From contig NZ_FNBH01000001.1 of NCBI RefSeq assembly GCF_900102265.1, forward strand, positions 1,054,001 through 1,118,000: a DNA stretch of 64,000 bases. The letters run 5' to 3'. Of this stretch, positions 34,108 through 44,027 are shown piece after piece (the stretch's first letter is position 1; each line of letters opens with the position of its first letter). The notes beneath the pieces were generated by a model that was not told the origin of the DNA, searched no databases, and saw only the letters and a program-made list of their open reading frames with translations. The DNA is from Epilithonimonas hungarica (lineage in GTDB: Bacteria; Bacteroidota; Bacteroidia; Flavobacteriales; Weeksellaceae). Made by a program: the position numbers and the translations under genes.

Positions 34108-37100
34108 ATGAAAAGAACAGATATACAAACCATTTTAGTAATCGGCTCGGGTCCAATCATTATTGGTCAGGCTGCGGAATTTGATTATTCGGGAACACAG
34201 GCCTGCCTTTCTTTGAAAGAAGAAGGTTACAAAGTGATTCTCATCAATTCCAATCCTGCGACGATAATGACGGATGTGGAGATTGCCGACAAAGTTTATA
34301 TTGAACCGATTTCTCTAGAATTCGTTTCCAGAATCATTCGCAAAGAACGACCGGATGCTTTGCTGCCGACTTTAGGTGGACAAACCGGGCTTAATATGGC
34401 GGTTGAATTACAGAAATCCGGAATTCTGGAAGAATGTAAGGTGGAAGTTTTAGGAACGAAACTTTCTGCAATCAATCAAGCCGAAGACAGAGACCTTTTC
34501 CGTGAACTAATGCGAGAATTGAACGAACCTGTGCCAGAATCGGACATTGTGAACACCGTTCAAGGCGCTTTGGATTTTGCTGAAAAAATCGGTTATCCTG
34601 TGATTGTCCGTCCCGCTTTTACAATGGGCGGAACCGGCGGTGGAATTGCTTCCAACGAAACTGAACTTAAGGAAATTGCAGAACTGGGACTTAAATATTC
34701 GCCGGTAACACAATGTTTGATTGAAAGGTCAATCGCAGGTTTCAAGGAAATCGAATATGAAGTGATGCGTGATTCCAATGATAATGCCATCGTGGTTTGT
34801 AATATGGAAAACATCGACCCAGTTGGTGTTCACACAGGAGATTCGATCGTGGTTGCGCCTTCGCAGACACTTTCTGACAGAGAATATCAATTGTTGAGAA
34901 ACGCTTCCCTAAAAATCATCAGAGCTTTAGGAATCGAAGGCGGTTGTAATGTTCAACTGGCATTAGACCCGCATTCATTCAATTATTATATCATCGAAGT
35001 AAATCCGAGAGTTTCGCGTTCATCGGCTTTGGCGAGTAAGGCAACAGGCTATCCTATTGCGAAGATTGCTGCGAAGATCGCGGTTGGTTTGACACTCGAC
35101 GAAATAAAAAATCCAGTAACAGGAACTTCGTACGCTTGCTTCGAGCCAGCTTTGGATTATGTGGTAACCAAGTTTCCGAGATTCCCTTTCGATAAATTTG
35201 AAACGGCGGATAGAAGATTGTCAACACAGATGAAAGCAACGGGCGAAGTAATGGCCATCGGAAGAAACTTCGAAGAATCGTTACAAAAGGCCATTCGTTC
35301 TTTGGAAACGGGATTGAGACATCTTGGACTTAAGAAAAAACAGGCGGATGCTTTAACAGCCGAAGAAATCGAAAGAAGGATCCGGGTTTGTGATGACGAA
35401 AGATTATTCATTATTGGTGATGCTTTACGAAGAGGTTACGATTGGGAGCAGATTGTAGAATGGAGCAAGATCGATAAATTCTTCATCTGGAAAATCAAAA
35501 AATTGATTGACTTCGAAACGACGATCAAAGAAAATAAATTCAATAAAGAAATTCTTCTTGAAGCTAAGAAATTAGGCTTCGCAGACTTGAATATCGCACA
35601 TCTTTGGGAAACGACTCAGAAAGAGGTGTTCCAATTCAGAAAAGACAACGGAATAATGCCGGTTTACAAAATGGTAGATACTTGCGCTGCCGAATTCGAA
35701 TCGGAAACGCCTTATTTCTACGGGACTTATGAAGAAGAAAACGAAAGCATAGTTTCTGACAAAGAGAAAATCATCGTGCTTGGTTCAGGGCCAATCAGAA
35801 TCGGCCAGGGTGTTGAGTTTGACTATGCGACGGTACATTCAGTTTGGGCAATTCAGCAGATGGGTTACGAAGCGATTATCATCAACTCCAATCCTGAAAC
35901 GGTTTCTACAGACTTCTCGATTTCAGACAAATTATACTTTGAACCTTTGGCAGAAGAAGATGTAATGAACATCATTGAACTCGAAAAACCAAAAGGTGTT
36001 GTGGTTCAGTTCGGAGGACAAACAGCAATTAATTTGGCTGATAAATTAGCTGCTCACGGCGTTCAGATTTTGGGAACTTCCCTTGAAGATTTGGATAGGG
36101 CTGAAAACAGAGATAAATTTGAGAAAGCTTTACAAGACTTAGGAATTCCGCAACCACTAGGGAAAACTTCGACTTCAAAGGAAGAAGCGATTGTGATCGC
36201 CAACGAGATCGGTTATCCGGTTTTGGTTCGTCCGAGTTATGTTTTGGGAGGCCGCGCGATGGAGATCGTTTATAACGAGAAGGAATTGTCCCATTATATG
36301 GAAAATGCGGTGGATGCAAGTCCGGAACATCCTGTTCTGATTGACCGTTATCTGACAGGAAAAGAAGTGGAAGTGGACGCAATTTGCGACGGAGAAACGG
36401 TTGTGATTCCGGGAATTATGGAACACATCGAAAGAGCCGGTGTTCACTCCGGAGATTCGATTGCGGTTTATCCGCCGCAGACTTTGACGGAAACTCAAAT
36501 CAAAACCTTAGAAGATTACACAATAAGATTAGCAAAAGGATTGAATGTCATTGGATTAATGAATATCCAGTACGTGATCTCCAACGGAGAAGTTTTCGTG
36601 ATCGAAGTGAATCCACGTTCGTCCAGAACCGTTCCCTTCTTATCGAAAATCACTGATGTTCCAATGGCGAACTTAGCAACAAAAGCAATTCTTGGAACAA
36701 AACTGAAAGACCTTGGTTACCAATCAGGTTTGGTTCCGAATAAAGAAGGAATTTTTGTAAAAGTTCCGGTTTTCTCTTTCAGTAAATTAACGAAAGTTGA
36801 TATTTCTCTCGGCCCGGAAATGAAATCGACAGGAGAAGTAATGGGTAAAGATTCAACTTTCGAAAAGGCTTTGTACAAAGGATTGATTGGAGCAGGGAGA
36901 AAAGTTCCGACTCACGGTTCTATTTTATTCACCGTTGCAGATCAGGACAAAGAGGAAGCTGCTGAAATTGCAAGAAGATTTCATACTATCGGCTTCAGGA
37001 TCTGGGCGACAGAAGGAACAGCGAAATACTTCGAGGAAAAAGGGATCCAGACGAAAATCGGTTATAAGATTGGAGAAGAAGATGTGAATTTGATAGATCT

Positions 37101-37287
37101 TATTCAGAAAGGAAAGGTACAATATGTTGTGAATACGACCACGAAAGGAAAACAATCCGAAAGGGACGGTTTCCAGATCCGAAGAATGTCCGTAGAAAAC
37201 GGCGTTCCTTGTCTGACATCAATGGATACGGTGGAAGCGATTCTGAAAGTGATCGAAAGTATGAGTTTCAAGATGGAAACGATGTAG
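34108..37287 (+). CDS. carB: Carbamoyl-phosphate synthase large subunit
   Basis: 1059 residues, full length. Two homologous halves each with an ATP-grasp domain: [20 protein letters not shown] near the N-terminus and [20 protein letters not shown] at about 554; MGGTGGGIA and LGGRAMEIV are the ATP-loops. The C-terminal MGS-like allosteric domain (about 930-1059) includes [12 protein letters not shown]. Works with CarA. Ends in a strong terminator. Confidence 0.97.
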   Translation: MKRTDIQTILVIGSGPIIIGQAAEFDYSGTQACLSLKEEGYKVILINSNPATIMTDVEIADKVYIEPISLEFVSRIIRKERPDALLPTLGGQTGLNMAVELQKSGILEECKVEVLGTKLSAINQAEDRDLFRELMRELNEPVPESDIVNTVQGALDFAEKIGYPVIVRPAFTMGGTGGGIASNETELKEIAELGLKYSPVTQCLIERSIAGFKEIEYEVMRDSNDNAIVVCNMENIDPVGVHTGDSIVVAPSQTLSDREYQLLRNASLKIIRALGIEGGCNVQLALDPHSFNYYIIEVNPRVSRSSALASKATGYPIAKIAAKIAVGLTLDEIKNPVTGTSYACFEPALDYVVTKFPRFPFDKFETADRRLSTQMKATGEVMAIGRNFEESLQKAIRSLETGLRHLGLKKKQADALTAEEIERRIRVCDDERLFIIGDALRRGYDWEQIVEWSKIDKFFIWKIKKLIDFETTIKENKFNKEILLEAKKLGFADLNIAHLWETTQKEVFQFRKDNGIMPVYKMVDTCAAEFESETPYFYGTYEEENESIVSDKEKIIVLGSGPIRIGQGVEFDYATVHSVWAIQQMGYEAIIINSNPETVSTDFSISDKLYFEPLAEEDVMNIIELEKPKGVVVQFGGQTAINLADKLAAHGVQILGTSLEDLDRAENRDKFEKALQDLGIPQPLGKTSTSKEEAIVIANEIGYPVLVRPSYVLGGRAMEIVYNEKELSHYMENAVDASPEHPVLIDRYLTGKEVEVDAICDGETVVIPGIMEHIERAGVHSGDSIAVYPPQTLTETQIKTLEDYTIRLAKGLNVIGLMNIQYVISNGEVFVIEVNPRSSRTVPFLSKITDVPMANLATKAILGTKLKDLGYQSGLVPNKEGIFVKVPVFSFSKLTKVDISLGPEMKSTGEVMGKDSTFEKALYKGLIGAGRKVPTHGSILFTVADQDKEEAAEIARRFHTIGFRIWATEGTAKYFEEKGIQTKIGYKIGEEDVNLIDLIQKGKVQYVVNTTTKGKQSERDGFQIRRMSVENGVPCLTSMDTVEAILKVIESMSFKMETM

Positions 37288-37309
37288 TTTCCGGACTTTA
37301 TAAAAATGA

Positions 37310-37341
37310 AAAACCGAAAGATGAGTCTTTCGGTTTTTTTA
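37310..37341 (+). terminator. Terminator after carB
   Basis: AAAACCGAAAGA (37310-37321) pairs perfectly with TCTTTCGGTTTT (37326-37337) over TGAG, followed by T. It also borders the end of the convergent toxin gene. Confidence 0.92.
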
Positions 37342-37633
37342 TGGATATTTTTCAGGGTTTTGTGAAGTGTGGAAAACTCTTGCAATTACAATTGTACTTT
37401 CTTTTTTGTCAACAGAGAAAAATACTAAGAACGGATATTTTCCTAATGGTTTAGCTCGGAATTCTTCAAACCAAATTTTAAAAATAAGGATTGTCAGAAA
37501 TTATTTTTATTGATTTTCTAAAGTCCTTAATAAAATTATCTGCAACTTTTTTGCTTGCGTTTTCCTGATAATATAAATATGAATTTTCTAAGCCTAATTT
37601 TGCTTCGTCTGAAATAATGACTTTAAATACCAT
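37339..37633 (-). pseudogene. RelE/ParE-type toxin gene with one-base frameshift
   Basis: Starting at ATG 37633, inside the antitoxin's last codons, the frame reads FKVIISDEAKLGLENSYLYY and stops after DNPYF at an early TAA (about 37480). The next frame continues KIWFEEFRAKPLGKYPF and FFSVDKKESTIVIARVFH to a TAA at 37339-37341. Removing one T from a five-T run restores a full RelE/ParE toxin of about 97 residues. Either the toxin is dead or the run length is a sequencing error. Confidence 0.8.
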
Positions 37634-37865
37634 ATTTTTCACTCATTTCGTTCAGAAAAATATTGATTTCTGTATGTTCAGAATAAGGACGTTCTTTTAT
37701 TTTTGAAAGACTTTTTTTTTGTTCTTCAGAAAGTTCGAAATTATGTTCTTTATTATCATCAATTTCAGATAAATAAGCCGAAATCCTTTCCAGGACTTCT
37801 TTTGGAACATTTTTTAATTTGTCTGTAATTTCTTGATAAAGCGTTTGTTTAGAAATATCCATCAT
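37623..37865 (-). CDS. Antitoxin-like protein of a RelE/ParE pair
   Basis: 80 residues, acidic and helical, beginning MMDISKQTLYQEITDKLKNVP and ending FLNEMSEKYGI. No ribbon-helix-helix is obvious; the LSEEQKKSLSKIKERP segment resembles antitoxin toxin-binding tails. Overlaps the frameshifted toxin start by 11 bases (start at 37633), a typical TA layout. Confidence 0.7.
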   Translation of the reverse strand: MMDISKQTLYQEITDKLKNVPKEVLERISAYLSEIDDNKEHNFELSEEQKKSLSKIKERPYSEHTEINIFLNEMSEKYGI

Positions 37866-37942
37866 TTATAATTTTATCAAAGTTAATGAAATGATTATAA
37901 TATGATAATTTAAAATTGTACTTTTAAATCAAATAAAAATCT

Positions 37943-38248
37943 ATGAAAAAAGTATCACACATTTTATCTTTAGGGATTTTATCAACATTACTATTCTCCT
38001 GTGCCACTGTTCACGACAGATTGAATACAGGAACTATTGTGAGAGACTGCACAGGAACGTACCTAAGAGTTGCGGAGAATGAAGATTATTTGGTTTGTAA
38101 TGCCGAAATTCTGGAAGCTAAAAAAGACGGAGAAAAAGTATCGTTAATTTATGATAATGTGGACAAATGTCCGGAGAGAGATGGTAAAATCATGTGTATG
38201 ATGTACCACGAAAGTAAAGGAATGATACGGGTTAAAAGTATCAAATAA
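37943..38248 (+). CDS. Putative small lipoprotein
   Basis: 101 residues. Signal peptide with lipobox LLFSC, lipidated Cys at about 20. The mature part has three further cysteine-containing segments (VRDCTG, LVCNAE, DKCPERDGKIMC). No recognised domain. Followed by a terminator. Confidence 0.75.
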   Translation: MKKVSHILSLGILSTLLFSCATVHDRLNTGTIVRDCTGTYLRVAENEDYLVCNAEILEAKKDGEKVSLIYDNVDKCPERDGKIMCMMYHESKGMIRVKSIK

Positions 38249-38272
38249 ACTTTCAGGCTAAATAAAAAAAGA

Positions 38273-38298
38273 CCTCATCAATCAGATGAGGTTTTTTT
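38273..38298 (+). terminator. Terminator after the lipoprotein gene
   Basis: CCTCATC (38273-38279) pairs with GATGAGG (38285-38291) over AATCA, followed by eight T. Confidence 0.88.
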
Positions 38299-38406
38299 TG
38301 TTGAAAAACAGATCAATTACAGACTTTCAGCTACAACAACCCGACTTCCGGCTACACCGTTTTTCTTTCGCTTGTGGAACTTTGCAGTATCAATAAAGAA
38401 AAACAA

Positions 38407-39183
38407 ATGGAATTAAAAAACAGCACTGTTCTCATCACAGGCGGAACCAGCGGAATCGGATTGGAACTCGTAAGACAATTGACCGAACACGGAGCTAAGA
38501 TCATTGTTACCGGAAGAACCCTCGAGGCATTATATAATGCAAAAGCAAAATTCCCAAATATTCATATCTTTCAGAGTGATGTAAGTAATCCCAAAGATAT
38601 AGAACAGCTTTACAAGGATGTTACAGAACAGTTTCCTGATTTGAACATTATTATCAATAATGCCGGACAAATGAGACTGATCGATCTGCAGGATAGAAGT
38701 CTGGATTTGGAAAATATCAACCGGGAGGTCACAACCAATCTTTCCGGGACGATCCAAATGATACATCAGTTTTTACCACATTTACTTAAAAAGAAATCAG
38801 CAGGGATCGTAAATGTATCTTCGGGAATTGCTTTTATGCCATATTCTGCAGCTCCTATTTACAGCGCTACAAAAGCAGGCGTGCGTGCTTATACACAGGC
38901 TTTGAGATTACAATTGGAAAATACCAATGTAAAAGTTTTTGAGATGATCCCTCCGGGTGTGAATACCAATCTTCAAAACGAATGGGCAATAAAACCAAAT
39001 CCGAGAATGATGATGGACGTTGATAAAATGGTTAATGTAGCCATTAAAGGAATGTTGCAAGACAAAAAAGAACTGAAGCCTGTGCCGATAAGTATCTTAA
39101 AGCTTGCAAGCAGACTTTTCCCCAGTATGATGATGAATTTCGGACATCGTGAATTCAAAAAAATCAAAAATCTTCAAAATTAA
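38407..39183 (+). CDS. SDR family oxidoreductase (DltE-like)
   Basis: 258 residues from ATG 38407; an in-frame ATG 11 codons earlier has no better support. Cofactor motif TGGTSGIG, NNAG, YSATK catalytic pair and a C-terminal extension LKPVPISILKLASRLFP typical of DltE-like SDRs. First of five closely spaced plus-strand genes ending in an AraC regulator. Confidence 0.9.
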   Translation: MELKNSTVLITGGTSGIGLELVRQLTEHGAKIIVTGRTLEALYNAKAKFPNIHIFQSDVSNPKDIEQLYKDVTEQFPDLNIIINNAGQMRLIDLQDRSLDLENINREVTTNLSGTIQMIHQFLPHLLKKKSAGIVNVSSGIAFMPYSAAPIYSATKAGVRAYTQALRLQLENTNVKVFEMIPPGVNTNLQNEWAIKPNPRMMMDVDKMVNVAIKGMLQDKKELKPVPISILKLASRLFPSMMMNFGHREFKKIKNLQN

Positions 39184-39188
39184 TTGAT

Positions 39189-39635
39189 ATGAAAAAGTTA
39201 CTTCTTTTATCGATGATGATTCTGATATCATCTTTATCATTTGCTCAAAAACTTTCGGCAGATAAGATTATGGGAAACTGGGAAAGCATTGACGGCGATG
39301 TGAAATTGAAATTTGAGATCTTCCAGCAAAACGGAAAATATTTCGGAAAACTTCTTTGGGCATCCAATATGTTTGAAGCCGATGGAAAAACCCCGAAAAA
39401 AGATTTTAAAAATCCCGATGTAAAATTAAGAAACCGTTCCCGTCAAAATATTATTAACATCACCAATCTAACATTTGATGATGGTGAATATTCCGGCGGA
39501 AAACTGTACAATCCCACTGATGGAAATTCTTATAGCCTGAAAGCGAAACTTACCGACATCAATAATCTGCAGTTCAGAGGATATATGGGAGTTTCCCTTC
39601 TCGGGAAAACGATGAAATTCAGAAGAATCCGGTAA
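39189..39635 (+). CDS. DUF2147 family secreted protein
   Basis: 148 residues with a signal peptide (1-19, ending LSFAQ). The mature part IMGNWESIDGDVKLKFEIFQ, YGKLLWA-like segment and YNPTDGNSYSLKAKL, with a C-terminal GYMGVSLLGKTMKFRR, match DUF2147, a small beta-barrel family of unknown role. Five bases after the SDR gene. Confidence 0.85.
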   Translation: MKKLLLLSMMILISSLSFAQKLSADKIMGNWESIDGDVKLKFEIFQQNGKYFGKLLWASNMFEADGKTPKKDFKNPDVKLRNRSRQNIINITNLTFDDGEYSGGKLYNPTDGNSYSLKAKLTDINNLQFRGYMGVSLLGKTMKFRRIR

Positions 39636-39653
39636 TATTTAAAAAAATTAAAA

Positions 39654-39848
39654 ATGGGCAATAACGAAAAACTGGCAACACATTGGACTATATTATCTCA
39701 AATGTTTCCTCCATTGGGTATTATTTTATATTTCAGACACAGAAATTCTTTTCCCAAGAAAGCAAAGCAAGCCTTGAGGTCAGCGTTGGTAGGAATTCCT
39801 GTCGGATTCGCAATCAATTATTTATTTTTTAAATTTATCCTAAAATAA
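39654..39848 (+). CDS. Small membrane protein
   Basis: 64 residues with two hydrophobic segments (about 17-28 and 46-60), basic between them (RHRNSFPKKAKQALR). No family recognised beyond resemblance to DUF4870-like small proteins. Part of the SDR-to-AraC run. Confidence 0.65.
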   Translation: MGNNEKLATHWTILSQMFPPLGIILYFRHRNSFPKKAKQALRSALVGIPVGFAINYLFFKFILK

Positions 39849-39855
39849 AAATACA

Positions 39856-40209
39856 ATGATTAAAAGTATAATTTCTTTGATATTACTGATAATTTCTGTC
39901 TTTCTGAATCTGAAACACGGCTGGGAAAGTTTCAATTATAAAAGCGATCCACAATCTCTCAAGATGATGAACGAGTTGGGAATCAGCGAAACGTATATTC
40001 CCGTTCTCGGTGTTTCAATTATCTTGATTGCCATTTTGTTACTTATTCCTAGAACTTTTTTCTTAGGAAATGTCCTTAATGCAATGTCAATCGTTTTGAT
40101 TATGACTTTGGCAATGAGAGCTGGAAACGTAAAAATGGTTCTGATGGAAATCCCTTTTCTGATGATTCCATTGATAATGATCTGGCTTAAGTATCCTTTT
40201 AAAAACTGA
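39856..40209 (+). CDS. Four-TM membrane protein, unknown
   Basis: 117 residues with four hydrophobic segments (about 3-18, 49-66, 72-87, 92-113), a pattern seen in DoxX-like and related small membrane proteins. Five bases before the AraC gene. Confidence 0.65.
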   Translation: MIKSIISLILLIISVFLNLKHGWESFNYKSDPQSLKMMNELGISETYIPVLGVSIILIAILLLIPRTFFLGNVLNAMSIVLIMTLAMRAGNVKMVLMEIPFLMIPLIMIWLKYPFKN

Positions 40210-40214
40210 CTTTT

Positions 40215-41132
40215 ATGCAAAATGCAAAACCAATCCGTTTCAAGACCATTACAGAAGCGCATCGTGCATTTGGATTGCCAAGCCCGGAACATCCGTTGAT
40301 CAGTATCCTAAACTACTCTGATCTGCAAGTGCCGGAGAATGTAGATGAGATCAGTGCATTGTTTGATTTTTATTATATTTCTTTGAAGAGAGGATTTACC
40401 AATAAACTTTTTTACGGTCAGCAGACTTATGATTTTGATGATGGGATGATGTATTTTGTCGCACCCAATCAGATTTTACGAGGAGCGGGGCCAGAACCTG
40501 ATGATGATCTTTCTGGCTGGGTCATGCTGATACATCCCGATTTTTTATGGGGGACTTCTTTAGCAAAAAATATCAAGAAATATGAATTTTTTGATTATGC
40601 CGTGAACGAAGCTTTGTTTCTTTCTAATAAGGAAAAAAATATTGTCAACGGAATTGTACAGACCATTCAGAATGAGTATAGGTCTAATATTGACAAATTC
40701 AGTCAGGATATTATGATTTCGCATTTGGAGGCATTGCTCAATTATTCGGAAAGATTTTATCAACGGCAGTTTTTGACCAGAAAAAAGAGTACACATAAGG
40801 TTCTTGAACAGATGGAAGAGCTTTTAAATGATTACTTTGATGATGACGATTTGGCCAACAGAGGTTTGCCGAGTGTACAATTTGTAGCAGATTCGCTTCA
40901 TATATCAGTAAAATATTTGGGAAGTCTTCTGAAGCAATTGACAGGTCAGACCACACAACAGCATATTCATGAAAAACTCATAGAAAAAGCTAAAGAAAAA
41001 CTTTCAACTACAGAATTGTCTATTAGCGAAATCGCTTACGAATTAGGTTTTGAGCATTCGCAAAGTTTCAGTAAGCTTTTTAAGACAAAAACTAATCAAA
41101 GCCCAATGGAATTTAGGAAACTGTTTAATTGA
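40215..41132 (+). CDS. AraC family transcriptional regulator
   Basis: 305 residues: an N-terminal cupin-like ligand region (about 30-170) and a C-terminal pair of helix-turn-helix motifs (VQFVADSLHISVKYLGSLLKQLTG and LSISEIAYELGFEHSQSFSKLFK). Distal gene of the SDR run, which it may control. Its stop overlaps the convergent gene by 8 bases. Confidence 0.92.
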   Translation: MQNAKPIRFKTITEAHRAFGLPSPEHPLISILNYSDLQVPENVDEISALFDFYYISLKRGFTNKLFYGQQTYDFDDGMMYFVAPNQILRGAGPEPDDDLSGWVMLIHPDFLWGTSLAKNIKKYEFFDYAVNEALFLSNKEKNIVNGIVQTIQNEYRSNIDKFSQDIMISHLEALLNYSERFYQRQFLTRKKSTHKVLEQMEELLNDYFDDDDLANRGLPSVQFVADSLHISVKYLGSLLKQLTGQTTQQHIHEKLIEKAKEKLSTTELSISEIAYELGFEHSQSFSKLFKTKTNQSPMEFRKLFN

Positions 41133-41976
41133 CCTTGAAATAAGGTTCATTAAAATATTTGCTCGGTGTAATGTAAATACGCTCCGTTTCCGCATCAAAA
41201 ATCCAATTAAATCGCCTGATCAGATCTGCACCAAAGTAATTGGTTTTCTGATTTTTAATATCTCCTGTGAAGAATCCTGCCGATACATCTTTCATAGTAA
41301 CATCAGTGACTATTAAGGATGGCAAAATCCCCTGTTTGGTTGTTACACTTTTTCCAGCAGAATTTTTCAGTGTCTTTTCTCCAGTGATCTTCAATTTTGT
41401 GTCCAGGTCTTTTCCCTCTGCAAATGTATTGCTATAAAGTAAACCTCCGGAATAACCCGATTGTAGCAGAAAATTGGCTTCGTAATTCTCATTTCCCATT
41501 ATATTGTCGCAGGATAAGAAGATCTGACCTTCTTTGTTGGATATATAAGAGACTTCCCTGTATCCCGTGATATCAGGTAATTTTTCATATATTACAAATT
41601 GATTGTTATCATAATCGATTTGATATGTTTTTCCTTTAAAAATTCCGGTTCCGATTTTCCCATCAGCCTCTCGGCCGGTCAGTTCGTTATCGTAGAATTT
41701 TACATTTTTAAATTCCAGTTTCCCAATTTTTACCGTATTATTTTCACTGATCTCATCTTTGAAAACGATACTTTTTGCAGGCCTGGATCTCTCGGGAGAA
41801 ATCGAAGCATCTTCCATTGCGATTTGAAACATCAGATTTAGGGAATCTTTGTCATTGACCAAAGTTTTTACAATGATATTATTGTATTTCGTAATCCGGA
41901 AAGGAATCGTTTCCTGAGCATTAAGTAAATTTGAAAATAGAATAGCGGATATAGCGAAAGTGATTTTTTTGAACAT
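41125..41976 (-). CDS. Exported aspartic-protease-like protein lacking catalytic aspartates
   Basis: 283 residues with a signal peptide (1-20, ending LLNAQ). Segments such as ADGKIGTGIFKGKTYQIDYDN and FGADLIRRFNWIFDAETERIYI follow the retropepsin-like proteins of Bacteroidota, yet where DTG is expected the sequence has LNLMFQIAMED and, in the second lobe, LLQSGYSGG. Catalysis by aspartate therefore looks unlikely; binding is possible. Confidence 0.65.
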   Translation of the reverse strand: MFKKITFAISAILFSNLLNAQETIPFRITKYNNIIVKTLVNDKDSLNLMFQIAMEDASISPERSRPAKSIVFKDEISENNTVKIGKLEFKNVKFYDNELTGREADGKIGTGIFKGKTYQIDYDNNQFVIYEKLPDITGYREVSYISNKEGQIFLSCDNIMGNENYEANFLLQSGYSGGLLYSNTFAEGKDLDTKLKITGEKTLKNSAGKSVTTKQGILPSLIVTDVTMKDVSAGFFTGDIKNQKTNYFGADLIRRFNWIFDAETERIYITPSKYFNEPYFKVN

Positions 41977-42062
41977 TTTGTTGAGGTTTCCATAGTTGTT
42001 ATCCTCAAATGTAATAAAATTACCTATACATTTAGACTCAATTTAAATTTTCTTGAACATTT

Positions 42063-42581
42063 ATGATACTAGATTTTTTACAAAAGGAACTTTTTTGGAA
42101 AACAAGAAAATTGAAACGGAATGAATTTCTCAAAACATCCGGAACTATCGATACAAACATCTATTTTGTAGAAGAGGGAAGTGTCAGGATTTTTATAGAA
42201 GATGAAAGTGAAGAACGGATCATTCGGTTTGGATATAAAGGAAATATCATTGTTTCGTTAGATTCATTTTTATCAGGCAAAACTTCAGAGTTTTACATTC
42301 AGGCGATCAAAGTTTCAACGGTAAAAATGGCTTCCAAAAAAGATCTTTATGAATTCATTAATTCAAGTAATGAGAATCTGAAATTATGGAATTCTATTTT
42401 GGAGGATTTGGTTTTGCAACAGGTTGAACGTGAAAAGGATTTACTTTATAGTTCTCCGAAAATCCGCTACGAAAGGGTTCTGAAACGAAGCGCACAACTG
42501 TTTCAGGAAATCCCGAACAAGTATATTGCGAACTATCTCAGGATGTCACCGGAAACATTATCTAGACTGAAAAAATCTTGA
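42063..42581 (+). CDS. Crp/Fnr-like cyclic-nucleotide-binding regulator
   Basis: 172 residues. Cupin-like ligand domain with FVEEGSVRIFIEDESEERIIRFGYKGNIIVS, a long dimer helix and a short C-terminal HTH (IANYLRMSPETLSRLKK). Short of full Crp length and lacking the arginine-serine cAMP signature, as usual for Bacteroidota Crp-like proteins. Targets unknown. Confidence 0.88.
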   Translation: MILDFLQKELFWKTRKLKRNEFLKTSGTIDTNIYFVEEGSVRIFIEDESEERIIRFGYKGNIIVSLDSFLSGKTSEFYIQAIKVSTVKMASKKDLYEFINSSNENLKLWNSILEDLVLQQVEREKDLLYSSPKIRYERVLKRSAQLFQEIPNKYIANYLRMSPETLSRLKKS

Positions 42582-42636
42582 CTTCGATCAATCTTTTTAA
42601 TAATGAAGTTTCAGATCTTTGTGAAAATTTTTGACG

Positions 42637-43203
42637 ATGAAAATTCCAACCAATCAACTACTTAACGAACTTAGAATCATCACGGAAAATAATATTGAGT
42701 TCGCCCAATCATTACTCGACCAAATTAACGAAACTTTGAATTTCCGAACATCGGAAGACAGCTGGAACATTTTGGAATGTCTGGAACATCTTAATTTTTA
42801 TGGAAAATTCTATCTTCCGGAAATTGAAGATCGAATTAATGAAAGCCGATTTCAAGCAGCTAGACCCGATTTTAAAAGCGGGCTTTTAGGAAACTATTTT
42901 GCCAATATGATGCTTCCAAAAGTGAAGCCCAATAAGATGAAAACGCTTAAAATTTCCAATCCGATTCATAAACTTTTAGACAGATCTGTAATTGAAGAAT
43001 TTATCCGCCAAGAGAACAAAATGCTCGAACTTTTGGAAAAAGCAGAAACGGTTGATCTGGAAAAAACTAAAACTTCAATCAGTATCTCAAAACGCATTAA
43101 ACTGAAATTAGGCGATACTTTCCGCTTCGTAATTTACCACAATTTGAGACACATCAAACAAGCTGAGAATATTCTAAAAAGTATTCAAATCGGAGTAAAT
43201 TGA
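42637..43203 (+). CDS. DinB family protein
   Basis: 188 residues from ATG 42637. Four-helix bundle with the metal-site histidines in LECLEHLNFYGKF and YHNLRHIKQAE, typical of DinB/YfiT proteins, which often act as thiol-dependent metalloenzymes. Substrate unknown. Ends 4 bases before the convergent gene. Confidence 0.88.
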   Translation: MKIPTNQLLNELRIITENNIEFAQSLLDQINETLNFRTSEDSWNILECLEHLNFYGKFYLPEIEDRINESRFQAARPDFKSGLLGNYFANMMLPKVKPNKMKTLKISNPIHKLLDRSVIEEFIRQENKMLELLEKAETVDLEKTKTSISISKRIKLKLGDTFRFVIYHNLRHIKQAENILKSIQIGVN

Positions 43204-43207
43204 TTGA

Positions 43208-43999
43208 TTACTCTTGCAATTTGATAATGTAATCTTGGTAAGTTTTTTGGAAATCAGCTAAACTCGCTTTTCCGGATTTAATGATTTTTCCGTTTTTGTA
43301 GATGTTGTAAGGATTGGTTTCCTTAGCGTTTTTATTTTGATAGTCTAAAGTAATCCCATCCGTAATTATTCCCGAATCATTAGTTTTTAAATAGGTCAAA
43401 ATCTTTGGTGCAAACTTTTCCGCATAACTTCCATAGAAAATTTTCAAAAGTGCATCTTCTTCACTGAAAAATGCTCCAATATTTTCAAAAATTGCGTCCA
43501 GATTATCCAAATCCGTACGGATATTCAGTCCATAAAAAAGTTTGAAAGTTTTATCCGGATTATCATCACCAAAAACTTCGTAATTGGTTTTGATGCTCAT
43601 ATTTTGAATGACATTATTTGACAGAGAGCGAGTGACAGTTGTATTTTTCGGTAATTGATTGATATCAAAATCAATAGATTCCACAACAATGGCGGGTTTA
43701 TTTTTATAGAAAAAAGTTCGGACTTGTTTGTTGTTTTTTAATTCGATTTTGATGACAGAATTTTCATCATCAGCGTTTGTAATTCTGATTTCGTTGTCCA
43801 GTTTGGCAAAGATCAGAGCATTGCCATAATTGACAGCGTACATTGCTACGACAATGCTATCCAGCTTTCCATTTTTATATTTTTTGAACGTGCTTCCACT
43901 TTCAATTTTCGTTTCTATATAATCTGGCGAGCTGATATTCTGCCCAAGAGCAAATAGTGAAGCCATCAAAATAGCAATTAATGTTAAAGTGCTTTTCAT
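43208..43999 (-). CDS. Hypothetical exported protein
   Basis: 263 residues with a signal peptide (1-19, ending LFALGQ). The rest is beta-rich (KNNKQVRTFFYKNKPAIVVE), no family recognised. Downstream of the methyltransferase gene on the same strand with a 28-base gap. Confidence 0.65.
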   Translation of the reverse strand: MKSTLTLIAILMASLFALGQNISSPDYIETKIESGSTFKKYKNGKLDSIVVAMYAVNYGNALIFAKLDNEIRITNADDENSVIKIELKNNKQVRTFFYKNKPAIVVESIDFDINQLPKNTTVTRSLSNNVIQNMSIKTNYEVFGDDNPDKTFKLFYGLNIRTDLDNLDAIFENIGAFFSEEDALLKIFYGSYAEKFAPKILTYLKTNDSGIITDGITLDYQNKNAKETNPYNIYKNGKIIKSGKASLADFQKTYQDYIIKLQE

Positions 44000-44027
44000 A
44001 CAATTTTTGTTGCTTCAAGATACAAAA

